The position numbers were made by a program, and so were the translations under genes. Under the pieces are notes generated by a model. That model was given only the letters and a program-made list of their open reading frames with translations. It had not been told where the DNA came from and did no database searches. Shown here piece by piece: positions 58,901 through 64,000 of a stretch of DNA of 64,000 nt; within the stretch, counting starts at the first letter, position 1; the number at the start of each line of letters is the position of its first letter. Source of the DNA: Rugalucina vietnamica (taxonomy: Eukaryota; Mollusca; Bivalvia; Lucinida; Lucinidae); assembly GCA_964017185.1 (NCBI GenBank), contig OZ024876.1, forward strand, positions 14,881,726 through 14,945,725, given 5' to 3'.

Positions 58901-60309
58901 CAATTTTTTTCTATTGAAATTTTCATTTTTTAAAGCTGAAAAAAATCTCTGTATATTGCATGGACAAGTTTTCATAATGCTTGATATGACCTTGTCTTTT
59001 TCTGTTGTTGGGACATAATCTCTGACACTTGATTTAGGTTTATCAACCCACAATTTAAAGAAGTTTATGATAAGTCTACCTTGTATGGGTCTTTGACTTT
59101 CAGGTATAAAACACCGTCCATCAGCAAAGTTACATTGTCTGAAAATTCACAGAAACAATTTCAAATGAGAAACTGCATGAGAATATCATCAATTTGGGGT
59201 TCCGACCAGTTCTCACACAAACCTGCCCGTTCAGTTATAGATGAAGGCTATGGCTTGAAATTTTGGATTTAAGAAGAGGGATTTACTATCCTTGTAGCGA
59301 AAACAATAGCCCTGATCAGCTGTGTAGTTACTGCACAGCTGACCTGCACCTTTGTTATTGCATACGCAGATTGTTGGTTTTCTGATGCAGCAGCTCAAAT
59401 AATTTGTTTGCTTGTTTGAGAGTAAGGCATTAGCATCACACTCAACAATGTTTCTGTCATGTCTGGATGAAGCAACTGCATTCTGGGTATTACCCATAAG
59501 GGATTTTGTGTGACAACAGACACAATCATGGTCCAGAATATGACACTTTCCCACTCGGCCACTACACTCTCCTGTCTGTATACACCAAGATATAAACACT
59601 AACAATATGGGCCCAGTTGTTCAAAACTTTGTTAGCTTAATGTCATCGTTAAGACCTCAACTTGCTTATGATGCTGACTACATAAGCAAATACACTGTCA
59701 TTTTTTGTTGAAAAAAATGTGAGAATCCTTTGCATTGGGCCATGGTGCCTAGAAACCCCATAGATATAAGAACCACAGTGTGAGAGAATATCTAGGTGAT
59801 TCTGAACAGGTCAAACACAAACAGAGCTGTACAGCCAAAGAAGCCAACTGAAAGCGTGAAATCTTGGACCTAGGAAGAAGAGGAATTGAGCAGCATCACA
59901 AGAAAACCAACATTTTGTATATGTGAAAACAAAGATGCAGAGCAGCTTCGCTGTAACCATAAAGCTGATCAGCACCTTTGTTTTTGCAACAGGGGTAGTG
60001 CAATTCTTCTACTTTCTAAATCCAAAAATTTCCCGCCTCTGTCTCCTGTGGCTGTACAGCATGGTGTGTATCAGACCTCGTCGGAAACCACAATGTTGGG
60101 TTTCTTGTATACTATAAGCTCCCCTGATGAGCCTTCGGCTCAGGTGAACTAATAATTATGAGCCGTAATGATATCAATGACAGAAATTTCCATCACAGAA
60201 TTCCTCTACCTGATGTTATAGCATGCTGTTCAGGAACCTCAATGGCTATTTCCTTCAAACTCTGCAGATACTTCACCTGATCCACAAGTGGTATGGCGAA
60301 ATTTAAACC
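40700..60309 (-). CDS. STOML2: Stomatin-like protein 2 (mitochondrial SPFH protein), eight 3' exons
   Basis: Join, minus strand: 60309-60210, 59138-59080, 57710-57578, 55974-55918, 54538-54446, 52222-52044, 48785-48657, 40981-40700; 1032 nt, 343 residues, all phases consistent. STOML2/SLP-2 sits on the mitochondrial inner membrane, binds prohibitins and cardiolipin and organises membrane domains and proteases. Diagnostic stretches: QSLKEIAIEVPEQ, DNVTLLMDGVLYLKVKDPYK, ASYGVQDPEYAITQLAQTTM, RSEIGKIMLDTVFKERDSLN, NAWGIECLRYEIRDIKLP, QMQVEAERKKRATVLESEG, then the coiled-coil region and AEQYVAAFSNLAKKGNTVLL. The N-terminal targeting peptide and VPQQEAWVVERMG-type start of the SPFH domain are missing. 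No exon for them was found up to 64000. Confidence 0.93.
41021..44081 (+). mobile_element. H2 element (192-bp units) with a nested H4 element
   Basis: Left TTATGTCCCCCGCCTTGATA. Units repeat every 192 bp, for example 'atggtcaagacatctgtaaag' at 41391 and 41583. Near the right end are (GGAC)n and CGAAAAGGCGGGGGACAATA. Because 192 = 64 x 3, frames stay open across units and give spurious 100-120 aa ORFs. Confidence 0.8.
42095..43464 (+). mobile_element. H4 element nested in H2
   Basis: Begins ACTAGAAAAAGTGCCTTGAG with hairpin AGGCACGTATACCC. Units contain 'gtgacctagattttgaactctagccccacc' and 'agggtacctaaagtccaaatatgaatg'. Ends with (ACGAACTA)/(GGACGAAC)n and TATACCCGTCGGCATAAATG CCGGGGGTATA. 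The H2 sequence on both sides resumes with the same 'aaaaagtgt(c/t)aaaaattaatc'. Confidence 0.7.
44082..44559. other. Intronic, nothing recognised
   Basis: A small palindrome TTACGCACAGTACGCAAGTGCG TAA at 44118-44140 is the only structure noted. Confidence 0.4.
44560..44756. mobile_element. M1 copy, right end missing
   Basis: CACCAGAAAATCAGATTTTTGC, GATCAGCTATGCAGTAACTG, arm GACAGTACAATGCC, GACCTGGTCG; then broken at the start of the 3.6-kb TIR element. Confidence 0.65.
46325..46742. mobile_element. FB foldback element, copy 3
   Basis: Nearly identical to 9752-10172: 46353-46458 inverted repeat CAGTGTTCAAACATTCGATG …, tail with CGGCCATTTTGTTTC and ACATTACGTCACGTCGCAGTG, ACCAATGACGTCGG. Confidence 0.75.
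47724..47820. repeat. Perfect 32-bp inverted repeat with 33-nt loop
   Basis: GAGCCCAGCTAAATACC then AAAAAGATATTTTCA at 47724-47755 is exactly complementary to 47789-47820. RNA from either strand would form a 32-bp hairpin. Confidence 0.85.
48396..48632. mobile_element. M1 copy
   Basis: TGAGCCGCGACAAGAGAAAA to TTTTCTTATGATATGGCTCA; ends 24 bp from exon 48657-48785 on the donor side. Confidence 0.8.
48657..48785 (-). CDS. STOML2: STOML2 exon (AEQYV…MVSQ)
   Basis: 43 codons in phase 0: NGKNAVSMRIAEQYVAAFSN, LAKKGNTVLLPSN, TGDISSMVSQ. This is the most conserved C-terminal block of STOML2. Acceptor TTATAG, donor CACAG|GTAGGG. Confidence 0.93.
48786..49389. other. Intronic, nothing recognised
   Basis: AT-rich intron of STOML2 (minus strand). 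An 88-codon open frame near 48996-49262 (plus) has no recognised similarity and biased composition. Confidence 0.4.
49390..50790 (+). mobile_element. H6 element: 128-bp tandem units with palindromic nuclear-receptor sites
   Basis: Starts with a hairpin AGCTGTCGCAGGACAGCG, then about ten units of exactly 128 bp built on 'aaggcaaaatcactgaaccgtgaaatt'. Each unit carries a receptor-type palindrome at a fixed place followed about 27 bp later by GGGTCAAAGGTC. The last unit decays at about 50780. Confidence 0.85.
49625..50663. promoter_or_regulatory. Nine ERE-type palindromes at 128-bp spacing
   Basis: Sites start at 49625, 49753, 49881, 50009, 50137, 50265, 50393, 50521 and 50649. Eight have perfect AGGTCAnnnTGACCT half-sites; 49881 is AAGTCACAGTGACCC. 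Those at 50137, 50393, 50521 and 50649 are AGGTCACAGTGACCT, the classical vitellogenin ERE. Sequence match only; occupancy is unknown. Confidence 0.6.
50791..51690 (+). mobile_element. H4-family element, second copy
   Basis: Units start GTGTTCTAGATTTTAACC (50892, 51051 variant, 51235, 51410) with AGCCCCACCCCCC and ATGGACTTCTAGAAAACTTT. Ends with (CGGGAA)n at 51580-51625 and GCACTTCGTGCAGTCGAGCTA. Confidence 0.75.
51785..52036. mobile_element. M3 copy, best preserved
   Basis: GGCCCCGAGGTTAATAAAAC and the inverted GTTTTATAACCTCGGGGCC; centre AACAATTGTTGGCATTTTAAC. Ends about 11 bp from a STOML2 splice donor. Confidence 0.85.
52044..52222 (-). CDS. STOML2: STOML2 exon (coiled-coil region)
   Basis: Residues GKREAEINVAEGMKKARILN, SEAFQREQINQATGEAEALV, WKAKAQATSVEVLADAMSQQ. 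Heptad-like Ala/Glu/Lys-rich helix typical of stomatins. Acceptor TGATAG, donor CAACAG|GTAATA. Confidence 0.93.
52223..53689. other. STOML2 intron, nothing firmly recognised
   Basis: CRE-like CACGTCATC/AACGTCATTGACGT at 52595-52635 and a poly(A) run at 53502-53523. Blocks at 52790-53060 have a scrambled, low-copy look with no conserved protein. Confidence 0.4.
53690..54270 (+). mobile_element. H5 element with (GGAC)n and terminal hairpin
   Basis: Three units of 'gggcaccgggttaaggtgcctgcttgaagggtatgtcaagg' (53740, 53880, 54060), then GACGGACGGATGGACGGACG and a terminal hairpin CGCACCCTGCTATAAGCAGG GTGCG at 54244-54268, the loop-adjacent half duplicated. Confidence 0.7.
54330..54410. repeat. 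Fragment of the GGGGCTATTCTGTT repeat
   Basis: GCAAACAGAATAGCCC and ATGGGGCTATACTGTTTGCC are inverted here with about 30 bp between them. Confidence 0.45.
54446..54538 (-). CDS. STOML2: STOML2 exon (VEAERKKRA)
   Basis: DIKLPARVQEAMQMQVEAE, RKKRATVLESEG. End of the SPFH domain and start of the helix. Acceptor TTTGTAG, donor GAGG|GTAGGT. Confidence 0.93.
54836..55061. mobile_element. M1 copy
   Basis: TGAGCCGCGATGCAAGAAAT to TTTTCTCACGACGCGACCCA; hairpin GATCAGCTGTGCACTACGGC. Confidence 0.75.
55205..55803. mobile_element. About 600-bp foldback element with two X-box palindromes
   Basis: Left arm (AAAGGCCTAGGGAATTTAAG … TTTTGGAATTTTGAGGAG) is the inverted, diverged counterpart of the right arm (TCACCTAAATTCCAAAATT … AATGCCCTAGTCCTTTA). 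GTTGCCATGGCAAC occurs once in each arm (55363-55376, 55638-55651). Confidence 0.7.
55918..55974 (-). CDS. STOML2: STOML2 exon (WGIECLRYEI)
   Basis: A 57-nt microexon: SINKASNAWGIECLRYEI with split codons at both ends. Acceptor GATTTCAG-type TTTCAG, donor AATTA|GTGAGT. Confidence 0.9.
56073..57041. mobile_element. Mariner-like TIR element, about 970 bp, no intact transposase
   Basis: TACGAAGGGCTTTCAAAAAG / TTCGCGGAAAAGTGCC at the left; GGCAGCACTTTTCCTCGAAC / TTTTTGAATCCCCCTCGTA at the right; flanked by TA-like dinucleotides. Such TACGAGGG…TTCAAAAAGTTC termini are typical of mariner-type elements. A frame at 56450 starts MRREQRYSINF and soon meets stops, a possible transposase relic. Confidence 0.65.
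57306..57524. mobile_element. M1 copy
   Basis: CCTTTGCATGAGAAAACTAAC to TTTTCTGATGTGGTGGCTCA; perfect core CAGCTGTGCAGTTACTGCAC AGCTG. Confidence 0.8.
57578..57710 (-). CDS. STOML2: STOML2 exon (ASYGVQDPEYAI)
   Basis: 44 codons plus one base: ASYGVQDPEYAITQLAQTTM, RSEIGKIMLDTVFKERDSLN, IHIV. SPFH-domain core. Acceptor TTTGTAG, donor GTTG|GTGAGT. Confidence 0.95.
57840..58430. repeat. Degenerate repeat of TTGCGACT / CATTCATGCAAATGTTGTG
   Basis: Recurring short motifs (TTGCGACT, CATTC(A/G)TGCAA, TGTTGCGA) at irregular spacing. A 135-codon open frame here repeats HSCKCCE because of them and is not a convincing gene. Confidence 0.45.
58592..58688. mobile_element. M3 half element
   Basis: AATTTATCCTGCTGATAAATG, then CTCTACTGAGCTGAGCATG and AGTTTTATAACTTCAGG. 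The left half is absent. Confidence 0.65.
58735..58979. mobile_element. M2 copy, one central arm missing
   Basis: CATCAGGAAAACATGTCCATG to TGGACAAGTTTTCATAATG; goes from GCTCCAAAACA straight to AGGCGGTTCTAACGTGTACC. Confidence 0.8.
59080..59138 (-). CDS. STOML2: STOML2 exon (DNVTLLMDGVLYLKV)
   Basis: 59 nt: DNVTLLMDGVLYLKVKDPYK, the hallmark SPFH β-strand of stomatin-like 2. Acceptor TTTTCAG, donor CAAG|GTAGAC. Confidence 0.93.
59165..59397. mobile_element. M1 copy
   Basis: AATGAGAAACTGCATGAGAA to TTTTCTGATGCAGCAGCTCA; core CAGCTGTGTAGTTACTGCAC AGCTG. About 26 bp from the exon acceptor. Confidence 0.75.
59609..59746. mobile_element. M4 copy, truncated
   Basis: GGGCCCAGTTGTTCAAAACT … AATACACTGTCATTTTTTG, GTGAGAATCCTTTGCATTGG, then stops where the hairpin should turn. 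Confidence 0.7.
59771..60113. mobile_element. Two M1 copies head-on, one truncated
   Basis: 59771-59888 is the left half of a reverse-type copy up to AGAAGAGGAATTG. At 59886 another copy begins TGAGCAGCATCACAAGAAAA and runs to about 60109 (GGGTTTCTTGTATACTA). Probably one inserted in the other. Confidence 0.6.
60210..60309 (-). CDS. STOML2: STOML2 first visible exon (GLNFAIPLVDQV)
   Basis: GLNFAIPLVDQVKYLQSLKE, IAIEVPEQHAITS. Phase 0 start means the preceding exon ends on a codon border, as expected after a …LEP-type sequence. Acceptor GATTTTCAG, donor ATCAG|GTAGAG. Confidence 0.92.
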
Positions 60310-60337
60310 CTGAAAATCATACAAAAGCACCATTATT

Positions 60338-60574
60338 TGAGCCGCGACGCGAGAAAACCGGTCTTCGGGGTTTCCGACCAGGTCCGACACAAACCGGCCT
60401 GTACAAGCTCAGAAAAGAGCTAGAAGCTTGAAATTTCGGATTTAAATAGAAGAGGAATTGTACTATCCGAGTAGCGAAAACAAAGGCGCTGATCAGCTTC
60501 GCAGTTACTGGGAAGCTGATCTGCGCCTTTGTTTTCGCATAGGCAATAATCCCGTTTTCTCACGATGCGGCTCA
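60338..60574. mobile_element. M1 copy
   Basis: TGAGCCGCGACGCGAGAAAA to TTTTCTCACGATGCGGCTCA; among the cleanest copies. Confidence 0.85.
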
Positions 60575-60869
60575 TTTTATAACTGAAAACAGATTATTGC
60601 ATGTAGCATTATTCAATAATAAATCATTAATTAAGGTTATAAAACAGAACAAACAACCAACAAGGGTACATTTAACTGTTTGTTTAATGAGATCGACGCG
60701 TTTTGGTCTTTCAAAGACCTTCTTCAATATAGTAAGTTTGATGTAAAGCGACAAATTGGTTCTTAAATCTGTTACCTTTATTGTAATACCTTGTCGAAAT
60801 ACTCTGTTAGCATATACAAAATAATGAAACACATATTATATACAGAACAAACAGTAGAGCACAACCGTT

Positions 60870-61215
60870 AAATTGAAATATAATATCTCCTTTTTAATAT
60901 AGTATCTAAAACTAGATATCATATCTAAATCTAGATAAACACAAAATATTTGAATTTACATATAGTATCTCCTTCTAGATATATAACTCTACATCCGGTT
61001 TATCTATACTTCGTTTTACATATTATATCTAAATTGACATACGAGTATATTGTCAAAATATCTCCTTTTTAATATAGTATCATATCTAAATCTAGATATA
61101 AACACAAAATATTTGAATTTAAATATAATATCTGCTTCGAGATATACAGCTCTACATCCAGTTAAAATATATATTTCGTTTGACATATTATGTCTCAATT
61201 GACATATATTTTCAA
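60870..61215. repeat. Two direct copies of a roughly 170-bp TAGATAT-rich repeat
   Basis: 'ctcctttttaatatagtat' recurs at 60889 and 61062, each followed by ATCTAAATCTAGATA, ACACAAAATATTTGAATTTA and TACA(T/G)CTCTACATCC. Rich in the palindrome TCTAGATA; class unknown. Confidence 0.7.
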
Positions 61216-63345
61216 AATCTTTCGCCCCTTAGCAACATGTATACATAATTTGTAGTCAGGATGTTCCCGTCGGTGTTCCTTGATAACTCTCCACACCACG
61301 CGGAAGTAGAGCTAGGTGACGAAGTGAAACGGATTGCGGCTTATCTAGCTGATCTATGTAATTTGTTGATCTAGATATTCTATCCATTGGAATATGCCCG
61401 CAACTTAGTCTGCAACTAACATGGCCTTGTTCAACCTGGCGACGGACAAATATCTTAAATATCATCTTGGTGGTGTTTAAACGATTCCGTGTGTTCAGGT
61501 TTTATCTGACAGTCAGGTCTGAAGACTAGGTCCCTTGGACTTAACAAAAGGTCACAAAACCTGTAGCCTTGTCACAATACGTCCTTGTCGTCAGTTTGTC
61601 ATGGAAGATTGTCGTGGGACTTCGGCTTAAAGTCTCACCCAGAGGAGTGGAGAAGCATGGGATCAAACGCATGACTCCTTTTTACAGTGCATTTAGCTTA
61701 TCTGCTGTGCCATAGAGGACTGTGTTACCCCGCCACGCGAACACGATCATGGAGTTGCTTATTTTTGAAAACTCCAGTGTGCTAGAACTCACCAAGATAC
61801 ATGAACCATCTCATCGTATGAAGCTTTGCTATCGGTAAACAAGTGCCCACTCCGTTAAAAATGCTGGTTCATGACCTACTTGTTTTCCAGCAATCATTCT
61901 TATATAGTTCCTTCTCTCGTTTCAATATGTCAGAGATGTTCCGGGATATCAAAAAGTTGAGACATCCAGACGCAAGAAGCATAAATTCAAATCGGTTCAG
62001 CGGTACCAGCACCATTCCAATAACGTGTTGATGCTCTCGACATGGATGATAGCCTTGTTGAACCGCATTTTTTTAATATCACATTTGTGTAAAAATAGGT
62101 ACCAACAAGGCACATTTTGGAAGTGTGACATTTGTGCATGTTAAATTTCCATAGCGGGGTGGAGGCGGTGAAATTAATTCTTAAACCTCAAATGTCTTCA
62201 AGATCGTTCCAAGGCGATACTTCTGTTGTGGTTTTAATTGTTTTGTGTTTTGGAGTCGAATTTTTGTGCTGTTTGAACCTTATGTACGTTTTCATATTTC
62301 TAGTTCAGTTCTGGTTACTGAGTGGCCGCCCATTGTGGAATAGCTGATCACTCGGCTTACGATATGTTTTCATGGTATAAGTACCTAAGTGTCATTTTAG
62401 TTTTTCCCACCCCTCGGTTTATGGAATGGGAATTGTTCTTTCTGATTGCGCCATTTCCTGATCATCGCCTATTTGTACTTTTTCTGACGGTACGAATTTA
62501 TATAACGTCTGTGAAGAACTGGTATGATTTTTTTCAGATGTGTAGAATTGACACAAATCGGTACTAAATCTTCTAACACATGAAAACACGTTCTTGAACC
62601 ATAATTTTCACATTTCGCAAAGTTCTTATGTGAATTATTGGCACCAAATCCTCCCAGCCGGCGAAGAATTGGTATCGAATTTGTATGTAACGAATTTCAT
62701 TCCATTTCACATGCATGTGAGATAGGCGCATGTAATCAAATTTCATGTACTATTCGTACGTATTCTTCACACTCACGAAAACCATCCATCTGAAGTGGTT
62801 TTGCCTTTGATTCCAATTCTTCAATATATAGCAATATATATCACTCGTCCCGCATGTGAAAATTTGGTACAAATTTTTCACATATGAAAATAATGCCAGG
62901 TTTTATGATTAAGTGCCGCCGATTTCACACGTGTGACATCTGCGATTCAACAACGCTTTGAAAACGTACATAAAAGGAGCAAAACATAAAACAAGTTGGA
63001 CAACTGGGACAATTTACCTCAGTCAGCTAAGGGACGTTACCAAGGCGTTGTGTAACCTGGAAAATTACCTGTGCAGATCAAATTTCGATTGTTTCCCATA
63101 GATTGCGATGTGCGCAATGTCCTTTTTTGACACCTGAGGGACAATTACCAATATAGACCTGTGTTTTACAGGTAACTTGTGGCTAAGACCTGGGATAGAT
63201 TTATGCAATTTGAGTTATATGAAATTGAAAGAAAAAGAGCCCATCAAAGTAATAGTAATAAGAAATGGATGTTTCAAGGGTTCTGACCAGATTAGACGTA
63301 TTCCGTCTGTGCAGTCAAAATGCATCATGAAAACATGTCGATGCA
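61216..63345. other. Low-copy sequence with no gene recognised
   Basis: None of the window's repeat families was recognised here. Open frames of 60-80 codons (for example 61843-62031 and 62132-62347, plus) match nothing I recognise. The 5' part of STOML2, expected on the minus strand upstream of 60309, was searched for (VPQQEAWVVERMG-like) and not seen. Confidence 0.45.
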
Positions 63346-63535
63346 ATGAATGAGTGTAGGACAAAACACCCCACGGACGAAACACCCCACGTCCATTTTG
63401 TTATAGGTGGACAAAAGCCACCACATGTTTTTTTTGAAGGCTGACAAAACACCCCACGCCCAATAGTATAACGTGGACAAAACACCCCATGCAGATTTTA
63501 AATTAGGACAAAACCCCCCTCATGTTTTTGCACTG
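63346..63535 (+). repeat. Degenerate GACAAAACACCCCACG tandem motif
   Basis: Six or so copies of GGACAAAACACCCCACG-type 16-17-mers at about 63358, 63376, 63413 (diverged), 63447, 63473 and 63506, unevenly spaced (about 18-36 bp). Confidence 0.65.
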
Positions 63536-64000
63536 TAGATAAGCAGATGGAAGCAGACAGAAGCATCCTAATGCAAACAACATGCTTTTTCTGGTAATAT
63601 CACTTCTTTTTCCTTCTTTCAATTCTATGTAGATGAACAGATATTTTCTATACGGTACTAACCCAGTGACGGTGGTTTCCAGCTAAGACACATGGCCGAT
63701 TCCATCGTGAAAAATTTTAAGCATGCTTAAAAAGTCTTTTGAGCCCATACGCGCGTGGAGTGCGCACCAACCTACAGCGACGTATATCAACGTACACCGA
63801 GGCGTACACTTCGCGTACAAAGCACGCATGTAACACTTTTCTAACGTGTCTCCGATGTGTTCCTGACGTATGTTGAATTTTACATTATTGTCAGCACACC
63901 CGGCGCGCGTTTGGCTTACATGTATGTGCTAATGTGTGTCAGCTATTTTCCTCATTTCCTGTGTGTTGAGACCTCGTTTACTGTCCTTCCATTGGAGCCT
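63536..64000. other. Right edge, nothing recognised
   Basis: Contains a CpG-richer patch at 63750-63860 with repeated CGTACAC/CGTATAT-like words. No coding signal identified. Confidence 0.35.

Noticed and set aside
5909..60574. M1 repeats considered as a CRISPR-like or attachment-site array
   Set aside because: Irregular spacing, both orientations, palindromic whole elements and a eukaryotic context: dispersed MITEs.
61256..61465. 69-codon minus-strand frame (RRQVEQGHVSCRLSCGHIPM…)
   Set aside because: No recognised family and no supporting splice or promoter signals.
60310..64000. N-terminal STOML2 exon(s) on the minus strand
   Set aside because: No sequence resembling VPQQEAWVVERMG or a following GT donor was found; probably beyond the window.

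Overview
The window is eukaryotic, intron-rich, repeat-saturated genomic DNA. The tandem-repeat elements with terminal hairpins and (ACGG/CCGT)n runs resemble the pearl/HINE class described in bivalves, so a bivalve mollusc is the best guess (inference; no taxonomic marker gene is present). Three protein-coding genes can be supported, and everything else seen is intron or intergenic repeat.

Genes. (1) 1-1220, minus strand: the 5' part of a THAP-type zinc-finger gene (exon 1 948-1220, exon 2 1-211), running off the left edge. (2) 12235-33749, plus strand: a complete SLC1/EAAT excitatory amino acid transporter in nine coding exons whose phases all join cleanly into a 557-residue protein. It has the HP1 serine motif, NMDGT, HP2 and the DRLRT substrate site. 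(3) 40700-60309, minus strand: eight exons of a stomatin-like protein 2 (STOML2, mitochondrial SPFH protein) covering about 343 C-terminal residues. Its N-terminal exon(s) were not found and probably lie beyond the right edge. Genes 2 and 3 converge.

Repeats. I name the families here. M1: about 235-bp palindromic elements with TGAGCCG ends, about 36 copies. M2: about 265-bp elements with CATCAGGAAAACATG ends and an inverted pair around ACATAGATTGTGGGTAC. M3: palindromes built on CTCAGCTGAGCATG. M4: palindromes with GGGCCCAGTTGTTC ends. FB: foldback elements with a tail carrying GCCATTTTG and TGACGTCA-like motifs. H1-H6: pearl/HINE-like long elements with internal tandem arrays (H1 TTAGCTCACCTGAG, about 450 or 165-bp units; H2 TGTCCCCCGCC, 192-bp units; H3 ATACCCCGCC, 152-bp units; H4 units starting GTGACCTAGATTTTG or GTGTTCTAG; H5 at 53.7 kb; H6 at 49.4 kb, 128-bp units). 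Many are nested, which gives a relative insertion order.

Most notable: an eight-copy 42-bp tandem duplication of the splice acceptor plus the first codons of transporter exon 7; a nine-register, exactly 128-bp periodic array carrying palindromic AGGTCAnnnTGACCT sites, four identical to the vitellogenin ERE; and repeats that end within about 7-35 bp of many exon borders in both large genes.
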